A program made the position numbers and the translations under genes. The notes beneath the pieces were generated by a model that worked only from the letters and a program-made list of their open reading frames with translations, was not told the origin of the DNA and made no database searches. Positions 14,936 through 24,039 of a stretch of 64,000 nt of DNA are shown here, in pieces (positions within the stretch are counted from its first letter, which is position 1; every line of letters starts with the position of its first letter). Source of the DNA: Sulfitobacter sp. SK012 (lineage in GTDB: Bacteria; Pseudomonadota; Alphaproteobacteria; Rhodobacterales; Rhodobacteraceae). The DNA lies in NCBI RefSeq assembly GCF_003352085.1, contig NZ_CP025804.1, forward strand, positions 3,844,001 to 3,908,000, given 5' to 3'.

Positions 14936-16162
14936 GGTGGCCTCAACTGGTCGACGCAACACTTTAATCTTTAGAAAGAGATGGAGTGTTTTGAATGAAG
15001 TATCGTCGCAGGATTTACTATTCAGCTGAGCAGCGTGCCGAGATCTGGGATCGATGGCAACGTGGGGAGTCGATGAGTTCGATTGGGCGGGTCTTTGATC
15101 GCCAATCGTCGTCGGTATTTTCGGTCATCTCACCTACGGGCGGGATACGGCCGCCGGATCGCAGGCGTGGCAGTTCTGCATTGAGCCTCTCTGAGCGCGA
15201 AGAGATATCCCGCGGGCTGAGTACCAAGCAATCCTTGCGTGCGATTGCACGCCAGTTGCGACGTGCGCCCTCAACGATCAGCCGGGAGGTGCGGCGCAAT
15301 GGCGGATCAGTCGGCTATCGTGCGTCTAGTTCAGATCAGGCTGCTTGGAACCGGGCTCTGCGTCCAAAGATATGCAAGCTGGCTTGTCACCCGACATTGG
15401 CCCGCGCAGTATCAGCAAAGCTACGGCGCAAGTGGTCTCCCGAGCAGGTTGCGGGTTGGCTCAAACGGGCGTTCCCGGAGGAGGCGCACAAACAGGTGTC
15501 ACACGAGACTATCTATCGAAGCCTTTATATACAGGCACGTGGCGTTCTCAAAAAGGAGCTGCTGGCGCACTTGCGCGCAAAACGCACAGTCAGGCGTTCC
15601 CAGCATGCCAGCCTAAAGCGCAACGGTAATGGCCAGATTAAAGATGCTGTGTCCATCAGCGAAAGGCCTGCATCCGTCGAGGATCGCGCTGTTCCGGGTC
15701 ACTGGGAAGGCGACCTGATTGGCGGATCGAAGAACAGCTATATCGCGACCCTGGTCGAGCGGCATTCACGATACGTGATGTTGGTGAAAGTCGCGAACAA
15801 GGACACTGAAAGCGTCGTCACTGCGCTGATCAAGTCGGCTCAGAAGCTGCCGCGAGAACTTTACAAATCCTTGACGTGGGATCGTGGCAAAGAGCTAGCA
15901 GATCATCCGCGCTTCACACTGGCCACGGATGTCGATGTCTACTTCTGCGACCCGCAGTCACCTTGGCAACGTGGATCAAACGAGAACACCAACCGGCTTT
16001 TGAGGCAGTATTTGCCAAGAGGAACCGACTTATCCGTTCATTCTCAGGCAAAGCTCAGCGCAATTGCAAGGCAACTTAACGAACGTCCTCGCAAGACCTT
16101 GCAATATCAAACCCCAGCAGAGAAGTTCGCTGAGTGTGTTGCATCGACCGGTTGAGGTCGCC
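14936..16162 (+). mobile_element. IS30-family insertion sequence, intact
   Basis: Terminal inverted repeats of about 30 bp: left GGTGGCCTCAACTGGTCGAC... at 14936-14966 and its imperfect complement at 16133-16162, about 80% matched. The right repeat overlaps the 3' end of the transposase gene. One transposase frame fills the element. I could not see an unambiguous target duplication. Confidence 0.85.
14995..16155 (+). CDS. IS30 family transposase
   Basis: A 386-residue DDE transposase. Two N-terminal helix-turn-helix regions (YYSAEQRAEIWDRWQRG and LSEREEISRGLSTKQSLRAIARQL) bind the ends and the HTH_38 motif RAPSTISREVRRNGG follows. The catalytic residues are in GHWEGDLIGG, LTWDRGKEL and NENTNRLLRQYLPRG. 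Length is typical of the family. The gene is intact, so this copy may be active. A divergent, broken relative lies at 23068-23369. Confidence 0.95.
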   Translation: MKYRRRIYYSAEQRAEIWDRWQRGESMSSIGRVFDRQSSSVFSVISPTGGIRPPDRRRGSSALSLSEREEISRGLSTKQSLRAIARQLRRAPSTISREVRRNGGSVGYRASSSDQAAWNRALRPKICKLACHPTLARAVSAKLRRKWSPEQVAGWLKRAFPEEAHKQVSHETIYRSLYIQARGVLKKELLAHLRAKRTVRRSQHASLKRNGNGQIKDAVSISERPASVEDRAVPGHWEGDLIGGSKNSYIATLVERHSRYVMLVKVANKDTESVVTALIKSAQKLPRELYKSLTWDRGKELADHPRFTLATDVDVYFCDPQSPWQRGSNENTNRLLRQYLPRGTDLSVHSQAKLSAIARQLNERPRKTLQYQTPAEKFAECVASTG

Positions 16163-16456
16163 GCCCAAAGCCGACCTTCGACCAAAGCGCAGCGAACGGC
16201 AGTTCGGAGCCCATTGTGGCCAATGCTGCACCATGCACATGTTGGCAACAAGGGCGGAGAGCCGCCATTCGCTGCGCCCGCAAACTAAATTGGGCGACTT
16301 GGAGAAAGCGGACGCTCGGGGCTGCAACCCGGTTTTTTCGATGTGCAAACGCAGCTAACGGCGGCAGTTAGCCCATTTCACCAAATCTCTGCACTACAGC
16401 GAATGACCGCAACCACAGAAGATCAGTATTCCGCACAACCAGTGAATGGACCAAGA
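16163..16456. other. Intergenic with degenerate CCGTTCGCTGC repeats
   Basis: No gene. It contains GCAGCGAACGGCAG near 16190 and CCGCCATTCGCTGCGC near 16262, members of a dispersed intergenic motif family also seen near 25630, 31160, 34260, 57220 and 62090. Confidence 0.5.
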
Positions 16457-16684
16457 TCAAAACAATGCACCGATTTCTTCGACAGTTAACACCTTGCCTG
16501 CCGAGACAAGCTTTTCGTCGATGATTAGACCCGGTGTGGACATCACACCATAGCCCGCTATCTCAGCGAAATCCGTAACTTTGACGATTTCGAATTCATT
16601 TCCCACCGCCTCAGCCGCAGCTTTTGCATTGTTGCCAAGTGCCACGCATTTCTTGCAGCCCGAACCAAGAATTTTGATAATCAT
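16457..16684 (-). CDS. Mini-thioredoxin (redox-active disulfide protein 2 type)
   Basis: A 75-residue thioredoxin-fold protein with GCKKC near residues 9-13 and the cis-Pro turn MSTPGLII. This short family is usually encoded next to a membrane permease of the ArsP/DUF318 type, as here: it ends the operon 12 bases after the permease. It probably reduces a cysteine or metal site in the permease substrate. Confidence 0.85.
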   Translation of the reverse strand: MIIKILGSGCKKCVALGNNAKAAAEAVGNEFEIVKVTDFAEIAGYGVMSTPGLIIDEKLVSAGKVLTVEEIGALF

Positions 16685-16696
16685 TTCGTTTCCCTT

Positions 16697-17695
16697 TCAG
16701 ATGAACCAATCTGTAATTGCGTTGAAGAGAAAGCCGATCCCGAGAATTCCACCGGTTACGACTGTCAGGAAAAGTAACAAAAGTGGCAGTTTCACCACGC
16801 GTTTGAGCATGATGATTGACGGCAGTGACAGTGCGGTCACGGCCATCATGAATGCCAATACAGTGCCCAATCCGACGCCCTTGCCGATCAAAGCTTCGGC
16901 AATTGGCAGCGTTCCAAAGATGTCCGCATACATGGGCACACCAATCAGTGTTGCGACGGGTACGGACCACCACTTATCTTGCCCCAATAGCGTACTAATG
17001 ATGGCCTCTGGAACCCAGTTGTGGATCGCCGCGCCAATTCCCACACCAATCAAAACATAGAGCCAAACGCGGTGCATTATCTCGGATACCTGATCGCGGG
17101 CATAGCGCAGGCGCTCGGCCCAACTCATGGTGTCGTCCGTGTCGTGCACAGGAGCATTGCGGACGAAGTCGGCCACCTGATCCTCCATTCCTGCATGCCC
17201 AATCAGCGTGCCGCCGACGACCGCGACCACAAGGCCTACAAACACATAGGCCAGTGCAATGGACCAGTTGAAGATCGAGGCGAGCAAAATAACGGAGGCC
17301 AAGTCCACCAGTGGTGAAGAGATCAGGAACGAAAACGTAATCGCCAGTGGTAACCGTGCAGCCGTAAATCCGATAAAAAGCGGTATTGATGAACATGAAC
17401 AAAAGGGTGTGATCGTGCCCAGAAGTGCGGCAAGCGTATTGGCCCAAACTCCAGAACGCCCACCAAGTATACGGCGTGTTCGCTCAGGCGGGAAATAGCT
17501 TTGCACCACCGAAATTAGGAAGATCAAAACCGAGAGCAGGATAAAGATTTTGATGACGTCATAGACAAAGAAGTGGATTGATCCGCCGACACGAGAAGTT
17601 GGATCAAGACCAGCGGCTGAAATACCCGCTGACACCAGCTCTGCAAGCCATTGCATCCGAAGAAGCTGATCGTTGATCCAACCAAAGATGTTCAT
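16697..17695 (-). CDS. Permease (ArsP/DUF318 family)
   Basis: This 332-residue permease has about eight membrane segments in two homologous halves and the family motif TPFCSCSSIPLF near residue 95. The CxC motif is thought to handle soft metals or thiol compounds. A central soluble loop (MEDQVADFVRN to MSWAERLRYARDQV) separates the halves. It is followed by the mini-thioredoxin and preceded by the SulP gene, all on the same strand. The substrate is unknown; organoarsenic or a sulfur species is possible. Confidence 0.82.
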   Translation of the reverse strand: MNIFGWINDQLLRMQWLAELVSAGISAAGLDPTSRVGGSIHFFVYDVIKIFILLSVLIFLISVVQSYFPPERTRRILGGRSGVWANTLAALLGTITPFCSCSSIPLFIGFTAARLPLAITFSFLISSPLVDLASVILLASIFNWSIALAYVFVGLVVAVVGGTLIGHAGMEDQVADFVRNAPVHDTDDTMSWAERLRYARDQVSEIMHRVWLYVLIGVGIGAAIHNWVPEAIISTLLGQDKWWSVPVATLIGVPMYADIFGTLPIAEALIGKGVGLGTVLAFMMAVTALSLPSIIMLKRVVKLPLLLLFLTVVTGGILGIGFLFNAITDWFI

Positions 17696-17927
17696 ATTTT
17701 CTTACTCCATTAACATCTGGGCACATAAGGGAGTTGTGATCTTTGATTTGCATCAAGAACCTTGGTCAAACCTCGGTTCATCGGGCTCGAAATAGCAGGC
17801 CTTGAAGACACAAAATGAATGCACACTTTGTCCCGCTTACAGGGTTTATGCCTACGAAATGCTGCACGTCGCACGAATGGAAGCTTCTGTTGATTGCTTC
17901 CCATCATTGTATTTGAATACGGGGTGA

Positions 17928-19655
17928 TCACAGGTCTGATCTAACACGTAAAGCGGATTGAGCCCCGTGTTGGCTTAGGAACACTTCGCCGCTCAATATC
18001 TCCAGAAATCCGGTCGCGCTTAGCTGATCCATAACTGGCCCCTTCACTTCGGAAAAGTGGAACGTGACACCGCCAACCCTGAGCCGTGCGTTAATCGCCT
18101 CAAGCGATTCCAGTGCGGACATGTCGATCGTATTTACCGCCGAGCACATCAGCACGACATGTTGGAGCGCGGGCTGTTTGGCAACTTCGTCATAGATGCG
18201 ATCTTCCAAGAAACGCGTGTTCGCAAAATATAGGCTTTCATCGACGCGTATCGTCAGGATCGTTGGATCGGTCAGAACATCATGGCGCAAGACGTTGCGA
18301 TAATGTTCGGTCTCGGGCACTTGACCGACAATTGCCATGTGGGGGCGTGATGTTTTGTAGAGGTGAATTAGGACCGAAATCGAAACGCCAGCCGTGATGC
18401 CCAATTCAACACCCATTAAAAGTGTGATGCTCATCGTCGCCGCGACGGCCGCGAAATCCGCTTTTGAATGGTGCCATGTCTTTTTCAGGATCGAGAAATC
18501 AACCAGCGAGAGGACGGCAACAATGATCGTTGCTGCAAGCGTCGCTTTGGGTAGATGGAATATGAGGGGGGTCAGGAACATTGAGGCTCCTGCAAGACCA
18601 ATCGCAGTATAAGCCCCCGCGGCGGGTGTGTCCGCGCCCGCATCATAGTTCACGACAGACCGTGAGAACCCGCCCGTCACAGGGAAACCGCCTGTGAATG
18701 ACGCACCTAGATTGGCGGCACCTAATCCAATCAGCTCTTGATCTGGGTCGATCCGCTGGCGCTTCTTCGCGGCCAATGTTTGCGCGACTGAAACGGATTC
18801 AACAAACCCGATGACCGAGATCAACACAGCAGCGCCAATCAGGCTGGACCACATATCCATCGAGAAGGATGGTAAGGTGAGCGGTGGCAAGCCCTTAGGC
18901 ACATCCCCAACGACCTGCACCCCATTTGCGGCAAGATCAAAAAACCAAACAACCAAAGTTGTGGCCACAATCGCGGCGACAGGTCCGGCTTTTGCAACGA
19001 CCCCAGCCTTGCGCGGGGCAACTCCCAGGCCGACAAGTAATGGCAATAGCCCTTTGCGCACCCAAAACAGGAAACCTGTCGCCACCACGCCAATGACTGC
19101 GGTGATCCAATTCACTTGCGATACATTGTGCGCAAGCGATCCGATAAGCTCGGGTAGCGTGTGCCCATGTGCGTCGACCCCAAGGATATTCTTGAGCTGA
19201 CTCGCCGCGATAATGATGCCTGTCGCCGTGATAAACCCGGCGATCACGGGGTGGGACAGAAAGTTCGCCAAGAACCCCAGCCGAAACAAGCCAAGGGCGA
19301 GTAATATCAGGCCAGACAGAAACGCCAGCGTGATCGCAGCCGCAATATACTCAGCCGTTCCGGGCAGAGCGATTTTGCTGACGGCGGCCACTGTCAGAAG
19401 CGACACAACCGCAACGGGCCCCACAGCCAACGCGCGGCTTGTTCCAAAGATTGCATATAGGACAATCGGGACCATCGACGCATAGAGCCCCATTGCCGGC
19501 GGTAGACCCGCAAGCAAAGCATATGCTAGCGATTGGGGGATCAGCATGATCGTCACGATCACTGCGGCCACCAGATCATTGGTCAGCGTGCCACGGTCAT
19601 ATGTGCGGCCCCAGTCGAGGATGGGCAGATATTTCGCTAGTTGCGTCGTATTCAT
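17928..19655 (-). CDS. SulP family anion transporter with STAS domain
   Basis: A 575-residue transporter of the SLC26/SulP family. The membrane domain starts with YLPILDWGRTY and the SulP signature QSLAYALLAGLPPAMGLYAS. A C-terminal STAS domain covers about residues 450-560 (VVLMCSAVNTIDMSALESLEAI). It probably imports sulfate, or exports sulfite or sulfate formed by persulfide oxidation, since the two genes upstream are sulfur-detoxification genes. It lies 26 bases after the DUF442 gene and is part of the same operon. Confidence 0.92.
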   Translation of the reverse strand: MNTTQLAKYLPILDWGRTYDRGTLTNDLVAAVIVTIMLIPQSLAYALLAGLPPAMGLYASMVPIVLYAIFGTSRALAVGPVAVVSLLTVAAVSKIALPGTAEYIAAAITLAFLSGLILLALGLFRLGFLANFLSHPVIAGFITATGIIIAASQLKNILGVDAHGHTLPELIGSLAHNVSQVNWITAVIGVVATGFLFWVRKGLLPLLVGLGVAPRKAGVVAKAGPVAAIVATTLVVWFFDLAANGVQVVGDVPKGLPPLTLPSFSMDMWSSLIGAAVLISVIGFVESVSVAQTLAAKKRQRIDPDQELIGLGAANLGASFTGGFPVTGGFSRSVVNYDAGADTPAAGAYTAIGLAGASMFLTPLIFHLPKATLAATIIVAVLSLVDFSILKKTWHHSKADFAAVAATMSITLLMGVELGITAGVSISVLIHLYKTSRPHMAIVGQVPETEHYRNVLRHDVLTDPTILTIRVDESLYFANTRFLEDRIYDEVAKQPALQHVVLMCSAVNTIDMSALESLEAINARLRVGGVTFHFSEVKGPVMDQLSATGFLEILSGEVFLSQHGAQSALRVRSDL

Positions 19656-19681
19656 GACCCGTGACCCTTTTACGTTTTCAG

Positions 19682-20107
19682 TTATGCAGCCTGTGCAGCA
19701 AGCCGACCCGCCAAAGCGGAAAGGTCAAAACCTGCGGCTTTTGCCATGCGCAGGATCTCGTCAGGTGTGTGTCCTTGCTCTGCCGCGCTGAGCGCCCAGA
19801 GCGTTGTAGCGCGCAACCCGCTACGGCAGTAGGCAAAAACCGGATGATCTGCTGCTGATGTGATCGCACCGTATGCGCGCACGTCGTCATCGGAAATATT
19901 GCCGAAAACAACAGGTATCTGGTGAACGGTAATACCCAATGCGCCCGCAGCGTCACGCAGGGCGGATATCGTGGGCTGATCGGCTGTCTCGCCTTCGGGG
20001 CGCGCGACGATGACCGTCCTGATGTTCAACCGTTTCAGTTCGTCCAGATTGGCAACCGAGATTTGTGGTCCGACATATGTCAGGGCGTCGAGTTGTGTGA
20101 TTTGCAT
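19682..20107 (-). CDS. DUF442/TIGR01244 phosphatase-like sulfur protein
   Basis: A 141-residue protein with the tyrosine-phosphatase-like loop FAYCRSGLRA (Cys-x2-Gly-x-Arg form). It corresponds to the N-terminal domain of Blh, the beta-lactamase-like hydrolase of Xylella and Agrobacterium bigR operons. There it is fused to a persulfide dioxygenase; here the partner is the separate gene just upstream. It probably transfers sulfane sulfur, like a rhodanese. Confidence 0.85.
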   Translation of the reverse strand: MQITQLDALTYVGPQISVANLDELKRLNIRTVIVARPEGETADQPTISALRDAAGALGITVHQIPVVFGNISDDDVRAYGAITSAADHPVFAYCRSGLRATTLWALSAAEQGHTPDEILRMAKAAGFDLSALAGRLAAQAA

Positions 20108-20131
20108 CGTGGTTTTCCTAAAGAAGCGGTT

Positions 20132-21016
20132 TTAGAGTTGGTTAACAGGCACCTTCAACACAGGTCTGCCATCTGCATCTTCGGGCACTTCACCAGCACG
20201 CATATTGACCTGCAAGGACGGGATGATCAGCTTGGGCATGGCCAGCGTTGCATCACGTTCAGAGCGCAGTTTGACAAAGGCCGCGCGGGTCACGCCCCCA
20301 CCGACATGGATGTTATCGGCCTTCTCGTCGGCGACGGTCGTTTCCCACGCAATGTCGCGCCCGTTTGGTGCGTAGTCATGGCACATGAACAGCCGCATTT
20401 CGTCTGGCAGGGTGAGGACTTTCTGGATCGAGTCGTAAAGTTCATCGGCGTTCCCACCCGGGAAATCGGCGCGTGCTGACCCACCGTCAGGCATGAACAT
20501 CGTGTCACCCACAAAGGCCGCGTTCCCCATGACATGCACCATGCAAGCTGGCGTATGTCCTGGTGTGGCTATGACAAAGGCGTCAACCTCGCCGACCTTG
20601 TAGCGATCGCCGTCTTGGAAAAGCGCATCAAATTGCGACCCGTCCCGTTGGAAATCAGTGCCTTCGTTGAAGATTTTCCCGAACGTCTCTTGGACCTCCA
20701 TGATCCGCGCACTGATGCCGATTTTGCCGCCGAGCTTTTCCTGCAAATAGGGCGCGCCAGACAGATGGTCCGCATGGACATGGGTTTCGATGATCCATTC
20801 CAATGTCAGCCCATTTGAGGTAATATGATCTACAATGCGGTCGGCATGATCATGGGTAATGCGACCGGATGCGTAATCAATGTCCATCACGGAATCCACG
20901 ACCGCACAGGCCTTGGTTTTCGGATCAGAAATCACATAGCTGATCGTGTTAGTGGCTGCGTCAAAGAAGGCTTTGACGTCTGGTTTCATTGACATATCAA
21001 CGGGATAAGTTTGCAT
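20132..21016 (-). CDS. MBL-fold persulfide dioxygenase-like protein (Blh/ETHE1 type)
   Basis: A 294-residue metallo-beta-lactamase-fold protein. The metal motif THVHADH is near residue 78, with GHTPACMVH and FVGDTMF further on, as in ETHE1 and Blh enzymes that oxidise glutathione persulfide to sulfite. The C-terminal part has CHDY. I chose the ATG at 21016 (MQTYPVD), which has AAAGGAAAG just upstream; an upstream frame to 21178 lacks support. It sits between YeeE/YedE genes and the DUF442 gene in the sulfur operon. Confidence 0.88.
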   Translation of the reverse strand: MQTYPVDMSMKPDVKAFFDAATNTISYVISDPKTKACAVVDSVMDIDYASGRITHDHADRIVDHITSNGLTLEWIIETHVHADHLSGAPYLQEKLGGKIGISARIMEVQETFGKIFNEGTDFQRDGSQFDALFQDGDRYKVGEVDAFVIATPGHTPACMVHVMGNAAFVGDTMFMPDGGSARADFPGGNADELYDSIQKVLTLPDEMRLFMCHDYAPNGRDIAWETTVADEKADNIHVGGGVTRAAFVKLRSERDATLAMPKLIIPSLQVNMRAGEVPEDADGRPVLKVPVNQL

Positions 21017-21027
21017 TGTCTTTCCTT

Positions 21028-21459
21028 TCAAACGGCACGGGTTTTGGGCTGTAATGTTGTCGAATACTTCGCGACGACCATGCCAACCAGCATCGCTGGA
21101 ACAAACCAAAGCGTGCCAGAGGCGGCCAATGGCAATGCCGTCAATGCCGGGCCGGGGCAGAAACCGCCCAAGCCCCAACCCACGCCAAACGTGGCGGCCC
21201 CAACGACGAGCCTTGCATCAAAATCAGTGCGTGTCGGCAGATGAAATACGTCATGAAACAGCGGCTTTGCGCGCTTCTGAACAAGCCAGAACCCCGGCAT
21301 CGTCACCATGATCGCGCCGCCCATAACGAATGCAAGACTGGGGTCCCAAGTGCCGAATAGATCAAGGAAGTTCTGGACTTTCGCGGGGTTTGCCATGCCA
21401 GACAGGATCAACCCGGTCCCAAACAAAAGCCCTGCGAAGAGTGTGCTGAAAATATGCAT
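21028..21459 (-). CDS. YeeE/YedE family protein, C-terminal half type
   Basis: A 143-residue membrane protein (DUF6691 type) with four membrane segments and the motif LGGFCPGPALTAL, whose cysteine lies in the transport path of the thiosulfate transporter family. It pairs with the gene just upstream to form a full two-half transporter, as in PmpA/PmpB of bigR operons. I set the start at the ATG at 21459 (MHIFSTLFAGLLFG), which overlaps no stop and follows the first half by 4 bases. Confidence 0.85.
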   Translation of the reverse strand: MHIFSTLFAGLLFGTGLILSGMANPAKVQNFLDLFGTWDPSLAFVMGGAIMVTMPGFWLVQKRAKPLFHDVFHLPTRTDFDARLVVGAATFGVGWGLGGFCPGPALTALPLAASGTLWFVPAMLVGMVVAKYSTTLQPKTRAV

Positions 21460-21463
21460 GATC

Positions 21464-21898
21464 TTAGCCCCCCACGACATGGCGCAGGACAAAGACGGTC
21501 ACAAAGGCCGTGGCCATGAACGTCATCGTCGCAGCAATTGAACGCGCTGATCCGCGCGAGATGCCACATACGCCGTGACCACTTGTGCAGCCATTCCCCA
21601 TGACCGAACCGAAGCCGACCAACAGACCAGCGATCACAAGCAGTGGTCCGTTGTTTGACACCACTTGCATAGGCGCGGCTCCCGTCGCGAGGGACCAAAG
21701 CGGTGCCGCAAGCACAAGGCCGACCAAAAATATGATGCCTTGTGGCAATCCGGCCTTATCAACCGAAGGGGGCAATATGCGTGACACGATGCCACTGATG
21801 CCTGCAATCCGTCCGTGGGCGGCCAATAGCACAATGGCTGACAAGCCAATGAGCGCGCCACCAAGCAATGATGCAAAGGGGGTAAAATCAGTTTCCAC
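21464..21898 (-). CDS. YeeE/YedE family protein, N-terminal half type
   Basis: A 144-residue membrane protein with three to four helices and the motif GNGCTSGHGVCG near residue 100, the family's cysteine signature. With the following gene it should form a thiosulfate or sulfane-sulfur transporter. It is the first gene of the minus-strand sulfur operon; the ArsR-family gene starts 119 bases away on the other strand. Confidence 0.88.
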   Translation of the reverse strand: METDFTPFASLLGGALIGLSAIVLLAAHGRIAGISGIVSRILPPSVDKAGLPQGIIFLVGLVLAAPLWSLATGAAPMQVVSNNGPLLVIAGLLVGFGSVMGNGCTSGHGVCGISRGSARSIAATMTFMATAFVTVFVLRHVVGG

Positions 21899-22016
21899 CT
21901 AGTAACTCCTTATTGTGTTGCATAGTTTTTGGCGCACGTTCATATCGACACGCTTGCCATTACATGTGCGATTGTTTATATAAGCGATCATAAATACACA
22001 AGAGGTAATTTGCCCA
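21899..22016. promoter_or_regulatory. Divergent sulfur-operon / arsR-family promoter
   Basis: This A/T-rich gap separates the YeeE/YedE operon from the divergent repressor gene. TTGTTTATATAAGCGAT and ATCATAAATAC near 21973-22000 are candidate -10 and operator sequence. Repressors of this type normally bind here and block both directions. I could not define an exact operator. Confidence 0.6.
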
Positions 22017-22319
22017 ATGCTGGACATCACCGCACTCGAGCCCAAAATTGCAGAAGCAGCCAAGCTTATGGAAATGCTGTCACAGCCGGTGCGCCTGCGC
22101 CTGATGTGTATTTTGCTGGACGGCGAGCAAAGCGTTCTTAGTCTCGCCAACAGCGCAGGTCTTTCCCAGCCCGCAATGTCGCATCACCTTAAAAAACTTC
22201 GAGACGCTGAATTGGTTGAAACCAGACGGGATGGTCAAACCATCTATTATTCGGTGAGGGGTGTTGAGGCTGCGGAAGTCATCACGGTTTTGCACCGCCT
22301 CTACTGCCCGCAAAAGTAA
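22017..22319 (+). CDS. ArsR-family persulfide-responsive repressor (SqrR/BigR type)
   Basis: A 100-residue winged-helix protein with the recognition region LSQPAMSHHLKKLRDAELV. Cys31 (LRLMCILL) and Cys97 (LYCPQK) are 66 residues apart, exactly the Cys41-Cys107 distance of Rhodobacter capsulatus SqrR, whose cysteines form a polysulfide bridge that releases DNA. No metal-binding CVC motif is present. The divergent operon carries the sulfur genes expected of a BigR/SqrR regulon. Confidence 0.88.
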   Translation: MLDITALEPKIAEAAKLMEMLSQPVRLRLMCILLDGEQSVLSLANSAGLSQPAMSHHLKKLRDAELVETRRDGQTIYYSVRGVEAAEVITVLHRLYCPQK

Positions 22320-22364
22320 TTCTGAAATCGCCCTGCGCCGCTGGGATACAAAATGGAGTTTGCG

Positions 22365-22952
22365 ATGAGAAAATCAAAGATCGTCATCGGCGTTGCTCTC
22401 GTAGCAATTGGTCTTGGGGTCGCGTTCAAAGACACGATCCAGATGCGCATGTACGCTGTCATGCACAGCAGCATGCATGACAGGCACAGCGCGAATGGCA
22501 TGGGGCATGACATGCAAAATATGCCCGGCCTTCGCGGTGGGAATGCATCGCAAGCTGAGTCCGACGAGCTTGCGGTCATGTTCGAAAACTTCGACACGAT
22601 TACCCGCGAAGTCACAAATTTGCCGAACGGAATACGCACGGTCACGCGTTCGTCCGATGAAGATGTTATGGCAGTGCTTGTCAGCCACGTTGTCGGAATG
22701 GTCGACCGCGTCGGGCGCGGCGATGACCCCCAGATTTTCATCCAAAGTCCAACACTGGATATTCTGTTTGCAAACGGTGCCGAGATGCAATCGCAAATAG
22801 AAGTGACTGAAGAGGGCATTGTCGTCGTCCGGACTTCGGCTGATCCTGACGTCGTCGCAGGACTGCATACCCACGCCGCAGAGGTCACGGACATGGCCGA
22901 ACGCGGCATGCAAGCTGTCCATGACGCGATGACGCAACGCGTTGGCAACTGA
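22365..22952 (+). CDS. Hypothetical His/Met-rich membrane-anchored protein
   Basis: A 195-residue protein with an N-terminal anchor (KIVIGVALVAIGLGVAF) and a Met/His-rich stretch (MHSSMHDRHSANGMGHDM) that could bind copper or another soft metal. The C-terminal part is globular (VAGLHTHAAEVTDMAERG). It follows the repressor gene by 45 bases. I use the ATG at 22365 because TGGAG lies 7 bases upstream. The family is not named to my knowledge. Confidence 0.7.
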   Translation: MRKSKIVIGVALVAIGLGVAFKDTIQMRMYAVMHSSMHDRHSANGMGHDMQNMPGLRGGNASQAESDELAVMFENFDTITREVTNLPNGIRTVTRSSDEDVMAVLVSHVVGMVDRVGRGDDPQIFIQSPTLDILFANGAEMQSQIEVTEEGIVVVRTSADPDVVAGLHTHAAEVTDMAERGMQAVHDAMTQRVGN

Positions 22953-23067
22953 TGCCGCGAAATGAATTTTGAAGCATTCAAGACTTTGGACCGGCGCTAT
23001 TTGGACAATTCTGACCGCATCCCAAAAGCGGACTTTAGCTGCGGTACAGCAGATCGGTAAATTGGGC

Positions 23068-23369
23068 GGTGGCCTCAACTGGTGGACGCAACACTTTAAT
23101 CTTTTTGGAAAGATTGAGTGAGCCCTATGAAGTATCGTCGCCGAGTATTTTTCACAGACTGACAGAAGTCAGAGATATGGGATAGATGGCAACGCGGGGA
23201 GTCGATGAGTTTGATTGGACGTGGGTTTGATGGCGCGTGGTCGTCGATTTATCTGCTTCTCGTTCGCACTGGCGGCATTCGCCCGCCAGAGCAGCGGGTC
23301 AGATCCCGTCTTGCTCTGACACTTGCTGAGCGAGAGGAGATATCGAGGGGCCTGATTGCCGTCACATAG
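23068..23369 (+). pseudogene. IS30-family remnant (left end and transposase 5' part)
   Basis: The left inverted repeat GGTGGCCTCAACTGGTGGAC and the following leader match the intact IS30 element at 14936. The frame from 23127 reads MKYRRRVFFTD, a TGA, then EIWDRWQRGESMSLIGRGF and AEREEISRGL, and ends at 23369. The rest of the transposase and the right end are gone. Sequence divergence shows that this is an older or different insertion. Confidence 0.88.
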
Positions 23370-23423
23370 CGATTTACCAAAATCAGTCACGGGCTGCACC
23401 CAATGCAGCCCGTTCTAGCAAGT

Positions 23424-24038
23424 TTAGGCGGTAATTCGGATGATATTGCGGAAATCGATTTCTGCTTTTGCGATGAAGGCGGCGTACTTAGGATCGGCCC
23501 GCAGAGCGTCATAGCTTTTTTCGATTGCATCCATCGACGGATAGGCCACTAACAGCAACCGCCGCCCCGCCGCACTACCGGTTACCAGCGTACCATAACG
23601 TAAGAACATTGCGCCGTTGTTTTCAAAGTTTGGTACGAGCGCACGGGCCTCTTCAACCATTGGCCCCTGAGTGCCCATTCGTGTTACAACTCCGTAGGCA
23701 GGTACGTCGGCACTATTTTGCGTCAGCCCTACATCTTCCAGTTTCATGATATTGCGCAAGTTAATGCTGACTTTTCCACTTCCAATCAAAGCCTTATAGT
23801 CGGTTGATCTTTCATAAACGGAAAAGGCTGCATCAATCCCCCCTAGATCATTATAGGTTTGTAGAAGGAAAAGTGAGCCCGCATCAGAACCCGTTGCCGT
23901 GACGCCAACTCGTGTTCCAACAGCACCGGCATCAGCGCGCAATTCTTCAGCAACTTTAGCGGTATGAACAAGCGCATCCTTCAAAAATTCAGGTGCACAA
24001 GAAGCAACGGTAAGCATCGTGTATTTAGCATTTGGCAT
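23424..24038 (-). CDS. Hypothetical protein with two ferredoxin-like repeats
   Basis: A 204-residue protein. Two similar halves end in comparable strand motifs (YKALIGSGKVSINLRNIMKL and YAAFIAKAEIDFRNIIRI), and FLLQTYND and LLLVAYPS match each other. This suggests a duplicated dimeric alpha-beta barrel like NIPSNAP or antibiotic-biosynthesis-monooxygenase proteins. No active site is evident. The ATG at 24038 has GGAGA 8 bases upstream. Confidence 0.68.
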   Translation of the reverse strand: MPNAKYTMLTVASCAPEFLKDALVHTAKVAEELRADAGAVGTRVGVTATGSDAGSLFLLQTYNDLGGIDAAFSVYERSTDYKALIGSGKVSINLRNIMKLEDVGLTQNSADVPAYGVVTRMGTQGPMVEEARALVPNFENNGAMFLRYGTLVTGSAAGRRLLLVAYPSMDAIEKSYDALRADPKYAAFIAKAEIDFRNIIRITA

Positions 24039-24039
24039 T

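Noticed and set aside
17710..17931. A 73-residue protein between SulP and the permease
   Set aside because: Basic, low-complexity pattern and no ribosome-binding site; the gap is a plausible operon spacer.
20132..21178. A 348-residue form of the MBL protein
   Set aside because: The extra N-terminus overlaps the YeeE/YedE gene and the ATG at 21016 has a strong ribosome-binding site.
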